Below are positions 1 to 10,600 of a stretch of DNA of 20,349 nt, one piece after another. Origin of the DNA: Plakobranchus ocellatus. Its lineage: Eukaryota > Mollusca > Gastropoda > Plakobranchidae. How positions within the stretch are numbered: the stretch's first letter is position 1; each line of letters opens with the position of its first letter. Location: the NCBI GenBank assembly GCA_019648995.1, contig BLXT01001882.1, positions 1,284,549-1,304,897 on the forward strand, written 5' to 3'. A model generated the notes under the pieces. The model was given only the letters and a program-made list of their open reading frames with translations, had not been told where the DNA came from and did no database searches. The position numbers and the translations under genes are program-made.

Positions 1-568
1 CCCTTATGTATCCCCTTATGTATATATTTTATGACCAATTTATTGGCCATGTATGTTGTCTTCTGTCTTTTTACGAGTGCACAATTTTTTTTTCTTTTCT
101 TTTCTCTTTCTCTGCTCGGCAGGATCTTTAGTGAAGTCAACTTCATTCACTTTCTTTGATATCTCCCTTCTTCCCACTTCGACAATTTCCTCATATCATT
201 TCTAGCACACAAACCATAGGTGACATTTCCGTTAACCATCCCTCGTTCTGCTTGACGAGAAATTCACCGTCGAGCTACAAACTTCGCCTCGTGCGCTCAT
301 GATTTATGTTCCTCTTCCCGTCACACTTTACGCTGTTTTCGTGAATGTAGATTCATCGCTTTGAGCTGATGTCATCATGTTAGGCCACATTTCTTTCTTT
401 CATTACATCTCAATTTTTGCATAATGGTCTCCTGCAGCCTACTTCTTCCATACTGGTATTTCTCACCGACTTTTTTTTTGTACGATATACGCATATACAT
501 TTTATTCGATGTAGAGTTTTTACGCCAACTTTTATTTGTGACAGCATACTGTATGTCCAATGTTCTTT

Positions 569-595
569 TCATTCATCCATTCATTCATTCATTCA
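569..595. repeat. CATT-type tetranucleotide microsatellite
   Basis: A short run of ATTC/CATT units with one interruption (a CATC unit). It is an ordinary simple repeat with no link to a gene. Confidence 0.8.
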
Positions 596-657
596 CGCAT
601 CGTATACCGATTTTCCTTTTTTCTTCCTCGCTTTTATTGTGAGCTTGTTATATTAGG

Positions 658-749
658 TTGACATACCTTTATTACTTTCTTTTCCCAATAATTCTTATCC
701 TAAGATTATTGTCTTTTGGGGGCGGCATGTGATAATAATGGTATGTCAA
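658..749. repeat. Nested inverted repeat (long imperfect hairpin)
   Basis: The outer arms are 17 nt: TTGACATACCTTTATTA at 658-674 pairs with 733-749 with one mismatch. Inside lies a second pair, CAATAATTCTTA at 686-697 against TAAGATTATTG at 701-711, with one bulged T and a 3-nt loop (TCC). As RNA it would fold into one long, interrupted hairpin of about 92 nt. It could be a small MITE or foldback element, a small-RNA precursor, or chance in AT-rich DNA. No flanking target duplication was recognised. Confidence 0.6.
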
Positions 750-759
750 CTATTGCACA

Positions 760-930
760 CTGTGCGCCCTTTCATAACTGAATGCTTCACGGTACCTGTC
801 TGAGGGGCAAGACCAAGATGTAACTGACAGGCTTTACGGTTTAACCCCGCCCTTTCAAGTCGGGAGGGGATTGGCAAATACTATTATTCAGAAGATATAA
901 GGGTTGAATGTGTGAGAAAGGAGTTAGTAG
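760..930 (+). promoter_or_regulatory. Promoter-like or solo-LTR-like block
   Basis: A GC-richer patch in AT-rich surroundings contains in order CCCCGCCC (845-852, GC-box-like), ATTGG (870-874, inverted CCAAT) and ATATAA (895-900, TATA-like), followed by a purine-rich stretch with GGAGTTAGTAGTAG. TATA spacing of this kind is also common in retrotransposon LTRs. TG..CA ends (for example near 728 and 1053) could be drawn, but the flanking bases do not give a clear target duplication. Which of the two it is, or whether it is active, cannot be told here. Confidence 0.25.
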
Positions 931-1600
931 TAGTTTTGTTTTAGCTTTAAGATAGATACCAGAAAAGTTAAGTGCTCTTTAGAATTCAAAGTATAATAAA
1001 AATTATTATAGGAAAAATTGGCTTTATACTTTTGTCTTCAGTGTTCGTTACGCAAATTTGTTTAAAACTAATTAACCTCTCACTGACGCCCCGTATACAG
1101 CACCTTACATTTAAAGGGGGCCAGGTTTGTGTCCATTACAGTATGTATTACCTTTGCTTTATAATGCTCTATATGGATGAATATCAAGAGGGTTTTTTAT
1201 GTTAGATCTTGCCTTTTCTGTAAAAATGAGAAGACCATAACATTTTACACATTTTTCCTTTTTTGATTTAAAAACAAAAGACTAAAAATTAGAAATTTGA
1301 CATGATCTGGATTTATCCAGTGTCACCACAAAAAGAGGTGTTTCCTGGCAAGAGCAAATGTTATCAATGTGCCTCTTCAAATACTCTCAAAAAAGGTTGG
1401 CAGGATCTAATATGTTTGATATTTTTTTAATTTTTTGCTTTAGCCCTCAAGCAAGCATAAAATTTATTTTTTAATGATTCATTTTTCTGCCCAAGATCTT
1501 TCTTCGTTGAAACTATGCATTTGTGTTAAACATTTATCACCATTTAATGCTACATCATCATTTCCACTAATTAATATATTTTGCTGCCATGCTTTCCCAG

Positions 1601-1680
1601 GACAATAAGGATTTGGAAAGAAAGGAGGAAGAAGAACGACAAGAACATATAGAGCACAGCGTGAAAAGAAAACTACACAA
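1601..1680 (+). CDS. Exon 1 (internal; first one seen)
   Basis: The acceptor is CTTTCCCAG (ends 1600) and the donor GTAAGA (1681). Only one of three frames is open, reading DNKDLERKEEEERQEHIEH and onwards, a highly charged helix. It starts in phase 0 and ends with two bases (AA) that complete a Lys codon with the first base of exon 2. Unit 1 and unit 2 both end their last helix at a phase-0 intron, so this exon probably follows the end of an earlier unit lying outside the window. Confidence 0.65.
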
Positions 1681-4600
1681 GTAAGACTTTTGCCAACTAA
1701 ATAAATTATGTTGAGTTCTAACACTTTATTTTGGCAGAGAGATTTTTTTTTTAATTCTCTATTTATATGAATAAAGATATGTAAACTTTTTTTCAGTAAA
1801 TGCATTGCAAAGAGGGAAAGTCTGTGCCCTGTTTACTCAAAGCATTCATATTTTTATTGTACAAATTGTTTTTAATTTACGAAAAATCTGAGTGAAAATC
1901 ATGAAAATTAACACTTCCTGCACTTCCTGAAAAAACATAAATAATAAGTACAATTTTTGGAAACAACTCTAAATTAGTTATTGTGTTTGAGTGATATAAA
2001 AAATCGAAGAAATCGTTTGAGTGTGCTAGTTAAGTTTTCTTTACTTCTTAAAACCATTAACTTTTGCAAATCGTTAAATTTTTAAGGAAATCTTTTCCTT
2101 TTTGGATTTCCTTAAAAATATGTTATGAAAAGTCAAATGGAAAAAAAAATATTCCTTCATAAAAATTGTAGTATGCTTGCCTATTCATGACTCATACCAT
2201 TTAATTTTTTCATGCAGATGGCATACCCATGGTTTGGCTGCAATGCTAGAAGACCATGATGGCATGGGTCATGACGGTGACATGACTGACGACATGATGG
2301 TCACATCTGACAAGGACAGTATAAAAACCGGTGATGTTCTCACTCTGCTTGAGGCCAAATATTCCACTCTTCAGGACAGAGTTCTGATGGAGCTGGCTTC
2401 AAGAGTTGCTAGTAGGCTTTGTTTACTCACAATTTATTATGTCACCTGCCACCTTTTCCGTGAATTATCTTTGATGTGGGGGGGGGGGGCTGATAATCTG
2501 GCCATTACTTGCCTCCACTCTCTTTCCTGACCTCCATCACCAGTGATAGACATCTTAACCGTCTTAGCGCTTGAGAAAATTTTTTTTTCTTTGAAAAAAT
2601 TTTTTTTTTAATTTTAAACTATAAACAGCTACAAAATGGAGGTAAAAACTAAAAGGAAAAAAAAAATATTCTTATGCTGCTTGATATTTCAAACAAAACA
2701 GAATATGCAATAAAGTGTTTTGCTCCAGGGCATGTTTAGTTAAAAAAGTAAGATTTTTTTATAATTTTTTGAAGAGGCCTGGAGTAAATCGTTGGTATGT
2801 ATAGTCTGCACTGTTTGACTTTCTTCAAATAAGTTTTAAGTTGGTGGTTGTATTCTTTTACTCCTTCGTGCACATAGTGAATGAAGAAAAAGTAAAAAAA
2901 ATACTGCACTCCCAGAAACAAATAAATAAGTTAAAGAGATTTGAACACTCTATAGTGACTGAAGGAAATGAAATCAATGCAGAAAAAGAATTCAAACATA
3001 CTTTAGCTCCCTTAAACTTTATCATTTATAAAAAATAATGATAATCAGGAATACAATACCAAGGATACAAGCTAAGCTAAAAAATTTAGTTTTGTAATTT
3101 GTGATCAATATTTTTTTGAATAATAAAGCCTATGGGCAAAATGTTTGAATGTATACTCTGTGTTGTTCAGATCTGTTAAAATAAGTTTCGACTGGTCAAG
3201 GTATTTCTTGCTTAATTAGTGAGAAAAAAAATTTTTTTAACAGAATAATTTTCCTGGTTTGAAGCGTTCCCATCCTTTGAGGCAATCTTTTTTCACAGTC
3301 TAAGATCAGCTCAGCTAATATTCCTCTGAGACAGGAGGGGAAAAAAATCTAATTTTTAAAACTATAAATGAATATCAAGAATGAATCAGAACTCACATTT
3401 TACATTGAAAATTATTGATATAGCGAAAAACTTCTTTCTTTGAGCTTTGCAATGGGGAAAAAAAGGAGTAATGTGTCAAGATAGAAGGTGCTCAAATTAA
3501 ACAAAAAAAAAAATAAATAAATGGAATCATTTTGAAGCCTGGAAAAAAAAAAACTTTAAAATTTTACTTTTCTCAAAGGTTTGATATGTGGTATCTGAAT
3601 CAATGAGACCTAAACTCAAGGCGAATGAATTTCTTTGTCTTTGGGATTAACAGCGTTTTTGTTTGTTGTTCTCTTTCTCTTACTTTTGACTTAAAAAAAA
3701 AAAAGGAAGTAAACAAAATTTTGCAAGATTATGCTCTGCTTTGAAGGCTATGTTAAACCAATCCTCTGCCAGGTATGGATAGTGAAAAATTGGAAATCTT
3801 CAACAAGGTTAAAAAGATGTTGTCTAAGGCACGCAAGAACAGACTGCAAGATGAAGACCTTAGTCAGATGTTGGAGAAAACCGCCCTACCAGTAACCTTA
3901 CTGGGTCTGCTTGGAGACTTAGCAGATGCGGAGAAGGGAAGAAGGCAGGAGTTTGAAACGCTGGGCAAAGAACTGCTAGAACAAGGAAAGTCAGAGCCAG
4001 ATGTTGATAACCATCTGAGAGGTGTCTACAATCAAATTGTGCAAGGTAGGCTTATACATTTCTGTTTTTGTTTGCTTTTTTTATTGGTCTACAGCTACAT
4101 AAAAACAATTTCTAGATTAATTTTGATTTGTTTTAATGAAATTAAAAGAAATTGTTTTGTATATCCTAAGGGATAACTATTAGTAATTTATAACTTTTTT
4201 TCTCCAACCGTTTTCAAATATTTTGTTTTTAGAGTGTTGGGAGACTTCCGACAAATAATTAATTTCCTTTAGACTGGTCACAATCATTTCACATAGTCAT
4301 ACAATTTTTAAAAAAAATAAGGAGGGAAAATCTCACATTTTTTACAGTTAAAAAATATTATTAAGACTGGAAAATAAATCGTGTGAAAAGAAGCAATAAA
4401 TAATAAACTTTTTACTGCTTGAGGGAAAAAGTCTTGATAAGTGACTCCATGTAGTTTTTGAAAACCCCGTTTTTTTCAGTACAGTATATGGAAATCTGTC
4501 ACAAGAGATTTTTTTTTTTGCATAATCTGTTAAAATTTTAGTCTTTAAATCAAATTAATCCTTCTCTGTATGTCCTTTTTGATGACAAAGTAAGGCCCCC

Positions 4601-7600
4601 CTCCCAACTGATTCACTGTTTTAGTGTTCAGTTAAAAAACATTTTTACTACAAAAAAAATTATGAGAGAAAACTTTATTAGCAGCGAAGGAGAAGAATGA
4701 GCATCAAGGGAAGCAAAAAAAGTATTTTTGTGCTATTTGACATATTTCAGCAAGTATATTATACACTTGGATGCTTTCCTGCTCTTTTGTCACATACTAT
4801 GTCTATTGATTGTGGGCTTGCACCCTCAAAGGGTTTAACAGCCAGAGGAAAAAATAAATAATAGGGAAATAAGATATTATGCCTCTGCTTTACAACTGAA
4901 AAGCCATTTGAATCCCGTTTTATTTTCAAATCAAACTGTGTCTAGTCACTACACCTTAAGAACCCTACATCTCTGAGAAGCCTGGGGGTTTGAAAGTCTC
5001 TAGGATAAGATTTCAAGATCTAGAATTTCTAAACTTAGTTTGTAATTACCTGTCGCTGATTGCTTTTCAAAATTTCTAAAAATTGGTGCTTTCTTTAGGA
5101 TTCTCTTAACAACTAGAATGCCACCCTCAACTGGAATGTCATTTCCAATACAAAGAAGGTTAAGCCATGACAGTTCATATAATTATTTTATCTCTATTTT
5201 TTTGGTGTAAATTTCAGGTGAGCAGACATGTGATGTGGTTCTGGATCAATTAGACATGCGACTAAAAGCAGAGAGAGAAGCTGTTTTGTCAGCCTTACAT
5301 AACCAGCAGCGGCAGCAAGATGGCCTCTCTTCAACACAAGCTCTGCATCTCCACTATTGCTGTTTGCTGAGACAGTTGCATCTGCTGCAAGAAGAAGATC
5401 ACATGACTTTGGCAGGTCTAGCTGTGGGGCTGGCAGAGAGAGCACAGGTTTACAAGCCTCAAAGGTATAATACTATAATGATTCTTTAACTTCAGAGTGA
5501 GACTTGAATTTAGTTTTAAAAATTTAATTTAAGTTAAATGAAATGGCCAAATATCGACACAATGTTTAGAATTTTGATTATTGCTCCTTTGAGAAAAAAA
5601 AAAGATAAAAGTGGCAAGTGGGCAGAAGGTAAAAAAGATAATATATGGCTTAAAAAAAAAATATATATATATATAGATAATTGTTTTTGTATAACAGTTG
5701 ATTCACTTGCTTAAACTGACATAAATGACTGCAATTTACTAACAATATTCACATACGAAATACAACTGGATGATCACATTAGTACAAATATTCACATGCA
5801 ACCTCACTCATGCCTTCAGATGTGCACACACTCCTTCATTTCTTGACTTAAAAATTATGGTATTGAAATATGCCTGATGGAGTTGGTCATACCTTTTTAG
5901 CAAAGCCTTCACTACAATTTGATTTGAAAATTTGTGTTGTGAATAAATGTGATATGTTTTTTGTTATGTTAAGTAGTATTGCTCCTTTTTTCTCATGCTC
6001 ACAATGTAGGTATGACTGGGACCGTGACAGATCAGAGCAACTGGCTAGCAGACGTCTGGAGGTTCGAGTTGGGAGGAGGCAGGTCAAGAGGTCAACTGCC
6101 AATATTGATCTTGATACACTGGAGAGAGTTGGGCCAGTGGAACTGAGAACAAGATTGGTTGAGGAGCTAGAGCAAGCACAGTTTTTGGAGAGAGAGGTGG
6201 GTAAAACTCACAAGTTTTGTAACATTTACAGGGTTAAGACCCAAGCTCCAAAAATATTTTTAAAACATTCACTGATCAGTCTGTCGAAATTTTTCTATGG
6301 ACATCTTGACCAAGTACTAGCAGCAAGTTCACTTGGTTTACTTGTAGAACCAGACACTGATCATTTGATTTTCCTTATCTGCATCTCACTTTTGAGGAAA
6401 AAAATAGCAGAAATAAGACTAAAATGAATCCATTGGTTGGTCCTAAGCAATAAGGGGAAAAAAAAAACCTAGTCAAAGCTGAAGGATTTTATAATATATT
6501 TGTCACTAAAATAGGCGTTTAAATTTTCTCTTAGAAATTTGCAGAGTGTAAGTTACAGAAATTTATATTGATATGCATTCTTATTTTGTGAAAAAAACGT
6601 AACTCTTAACATTTTTCTTTCATTTATTCTAGCCAATACAGACTTCACATAAGGTTGCTTGAATAGGAAGATTAATTTAACATGAACCTGAACTTTCATA
6701 AAAAGAATGCAATTTGTTTAGCAGTAGAAGCAGTTCAAACTGTTTTATGTCATCTCAGTAAACAAACTTTTTTTATTTCTGAACAATACAGGCCATGGTA
6801 CAGTTCTTACAGGGCAGTGAAGCTCAGACATACCAGGAGGCTGTCAGTGGCTTGTCACTTGAAACAAGGCAAAAGAAGATCCGAAATCTACGCAGCCGCA
6901 GGCAAGAGTGTTTGTCCCTGAGCAATTGGGCCACAAACCAAAAGCTGTTGGCTGAAGGTGCATCTTCAGTCTTACATATTCTGTGCCAAAGTTTTTTAGT
7001 ACAAGTTAAATATTTTAGGTATATGAAAAATCTGTCTTTGATGGCTTCAATATACTTTTTTTGTTTCACAAAGACAGATTCATGAGCCTGGTTTATATTG
7101 TCAGCTTTTTGGAAAACCTTTTATTAATATTGTTACAGTTTTTTTTTAAAAATAATTTTATAACAGCAATCATAGAATATGCCTTATGTGGTTAGCAAGA
7201 AAAATTGCTTTCCCATCAATTTTAACTCATAAACCGGTGCTGGACGGTGGGAGAGTCCGATAGTTTGTAAGATTCACGGTACTGGATGCTACCAGCATCC
7301 GATGGGTTTGTTGTTTCTGTTACCTTGTTTTGAATTTTAGAGTGACCAAATTATTCCAAAACTACTTTATTTGCCCAAGGACTACTTCCATTAAGTTTTG
7401 AACTACACATCCTATCTGATTGCTTCGTGCGAGAAAAAAAACTTAACGGTTTAAGAGTTAAATTATATTTAGTAAGATATATCAAATTTCATTATCCTCT
7501 TTACTTACCGAAGCTAAATGCTTAGTATTTCCTACTGACATAATTTTTTTTTTTCAATATGAAAAGCCATTCATATCAAATGGCTCTTATTCCTTCATTT

Positions 7601-10600
7601 TTTGTCCTTATTGTTGCTGCTGTAGCCACAGCATTGTATAGGGAAGAAAGGAGAGCAGAGATAGAGCAGATGTCAGCTAATGTAAGGGAAGACACTGTAG
7701 CAGCAGTTGTCCTGGCTGACCTTCAGCAGAGACAGGAAGTAGAGGCTCAACGAATCCTGTTGGAGAACCTTACAAAGGTTGGTGGTTTACACAAATAGAG
7801 ATCGTGTACCAATCTAAGTACCAAAGGGTACCGATTTGAAAAACCTGAAAGAAAATAAAACTACCAAGCAAATAAAAAAAATAATTATTAATCTCTAATT
7901 TTTCATGGGATTAATTATTTGAATGCCAAAGTTTCATAGATGTTTTGAAGCTCTCAGCTATTGAGTTATGTTGTTTGTTTTTTGTACATCATAAAGTTAA
8001 TGTTACACAATCATTTGACCTGAACAGAATACTCGAGAACTGACCAAGACAGTGCTGACCCTGATAGAGGCAAGAAATGATGAGCTTTTCCCAAACATTG
8101 CATTTGTCACCCTGGGGCATCTGGAGGTCAGTGCTGAGGACCAGGATTTCTTGGTGACCTTGGAGGCCAAATTCAAAGCTATGAGGGACCAGGTCTTTGT
8201 GTTTGGTTTGACTGAGCGTCTGGGCTCTGGTTGGAAGAGGTGCATACTTTTATTGCTCTTGTCTGCTTTAAAATACTCTGATGTACTGAGGTACACAGGA
8301 CCATAAAAACAATAGAATAATGATAAGAATTAAAATAATAATAACAATAACAACAACAACAACAATAACAACAATAATAATAATTATCGTAATTTATATT
8401 TTTTCTGTGTGGGTTCATTTTTTCTCTTCATTTATAATGAATGTCACATGTGGAATGTCAAGTGATAGACATAGTATATAATAAAAGAGCAGGAAAGTAT
8501 CCAAGTGCATTTATACCAGGTGAAGCAATTGCTTAAATGAACTATCAAGGAGCAGAAGGATATATTTTTTTCCTTCACTGCAGACATGTTGACCTCTGTT
8601 ACTTGCAAACAACATAAAGTTTTTTTTATGTCAGATATATTAAAATAACATTCACGTTTTATCAATATGGATCTTATGTTCCCTTCTCAATGAACACAAA
8701 CACTTCAATCATGAATTTCCCTGTAGCATGGCTAAAGAAGAGAAACAGAAGGAAATTTTACAGCAACGCAAGGAGGAGAAAAGACTCAGAGGTGAAAGCA
8801 AGTTTGGTGAGATGGAGCAGTTGATTGGACCAAGGTCTCAGGTGGGTGAAGCATAGTATAAATTATTGTTGAATTTAATTGGGGCAGAAACCCTATATTC
8901 TTTTTTGTTGTTTATATCTTATTTTCTTCTGTAGTATGGTTTATGTGTCACAAGCTCTTGGCTAGGATAAAATTAAACTTTAAAAATTTAGATTGATATC
9001 CCACAAGTGATTTTTTTTTTTCCAGTAATAGCTTTCTTCTGACCAAAAATGCACAAATTTTTTTTTCACTTACAAATTTTTAAACATGATTGTGATGTTT
9101 TGCATAAAAGTTGGTGTTTGAATTTTGAGCATGAGCAGATCTTGTAATAATGTTTAAGTCTGATTGAATTCTCACGTTTTTCTTTTTAGGCTGTCTGTAT
9201 TGGAGATTAGTTGATTTTTAACGGGGCAATAAGCTCCTATGATCTTACAGTCTGTTTTTGTAGCAAGTTGTCTCAATCTATTGTGATGCTTTTTGCTCAA
9301 TCACATCTGAATCACCTGTTCTCTACAGGCACTTCCCAACTTACGTCATCTGATGGGAGAAGACAAGGCTTTTCCCAATGGTAATGTTGTTTGTTTTTAA
9401 AGACTTCCTTCATAAAAATCAAGTCTGTGTCATAGCAGCTTAGCAACTGATCTAGGGAATTGTGGATTCACAAGCTCTGTTGAAACTTTAATGTCCAGAT
9501 AGCAGCAACAATATTTTTGATGCAGACTGATCTGAAAATATGATGCCTTTTCATGGAGAACAAAAGTTTAGAAAATTTTATAATTTTTTATTGTCGTACT
9601 CAAATATTGGTGAAGCACTTAGTAGGCAGCTCAGAAAGCAAGAAAATCAGTAATGGAAAGCAAGTGAAGAAAGAAAGTTAAAGCAATCGAAAAGCATGAC
9701 AAATTCCTAGGAGAAAATCTTAGGCTTGGTGCACAAAATTGATATTTTAAAATTTGCATAATATGGTTTTGTTCAAAATTCTAGAATATGTTGGAATACT
9801 TTAAGATTCCAACAGTTTTGCCCCTATCAATAAATCTGTTCTATTCAATATTCTTAGTGCCATCAAAACAACAAATTCAAGAGTCAGGCAAAAACATCAA
9901 TCTCCTGGCTGACCTTGCAACTAGATTTGACGTTGAGCAAGAGAGTCTGTTGTCATGGTTACAGCTACCTGAGGTCAAGGCTCTATCCAGTCGTGTAAAA
10001 CATATACAGCTGACACGTTTAGCTGCAGAGAAGTTTGTAGCTAGCGCAGAGGTTGGACATGAAACTGCCTTGTTAGGTGTGGGACTGTTGGAAAGGGTGG
10101 GTGAATACAGGTAAGGCAGTAGTATTGTGTACTCAATTTAGATGAATTCAGTCATACTGAATCCTTTTTTGTTTTATTGTCATCCTCAATTTAAACATTC
10201 ACGTAAGCTTTCACTTTTGAGATTCTTTTTTTATCCTTTACTTTTATTTTGATTGAATACTTTCATGTGTATTCTAAATTGCAAATAAAATGTTTTTATT
10301 TCTGTGGGAAATTTTCAAAATCAAACAAGACTTGAATGTAAAATCCTTACGACTACTTAAGCTTGATTTTATAAGTCCACCTTTTATCCTTAATCAATGT
10401 AGGCAGTGTCTTCCTCGTAAATCTTCTTAGCCTTACTAGCCATACATTATGTTCTCATTGAAACCTTATTCTCACTACTGGTTGTTAAGCCTGAAGTACA
10501 AACTGGAAATTTTGTTGCAGACTTTATACGAGGGAAGTTCGGAAAGTAACCTGAAAAATGGAATTACTCAAAAAGTATTTAATTGACAATCATGAAACGT

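Larger units (their letters stand above)
1..1600. other. Upstream stretch without a supported exon
   Basis: No open frame here has splice sites or composition like the exons downstream, and short open frames such as 417-656 are low-complexity. The stretch holds a CATT-type short repeat (about 569-595), a nested inverted repeat (658-749) and a GC-richer promoter-like or LTR-like block (about 760-930). The rest is AT-rich. Because the first supported exon starts in phase 0 in mid-protein, at least the 3' part of this stretch is probably an intron of the same gene. Confidence 0.55.
2333..8144 (+). repeat. Protein unit 1 (about 407 residues when spliced)
   Basis: This is the coding part from DVLTLLEAKY in exon 2 to just before DFLVTLEAKF in exon 8. 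It is the first complete copy of the tandem unit. The order of sub-motifs is box, Ser-Met charged helix, LLGDL motif, exon-4 block, LVEELEQ block, ADLQQRQ helix. Confidence 0.85.

Noticed and set aside
417-656. Overlapping open frames at the left end
   Set aside because: They are short, Phe/Ser/Ile-rich translations of T-rich sequence and show no splice sites or motif to support them.
972-1205. Open frame that could be an upstream exon
   Set aside because: Hydrophobic low-complexity product unlike the charged helices of the gene; no fitting acceptor and donor pair found.
8240-9328. Introns 8 and 9 both 487 bp long, suggesting a local duplication
   Set aside because: I saw no sequence similarity between them; equal length looks like coincidence.
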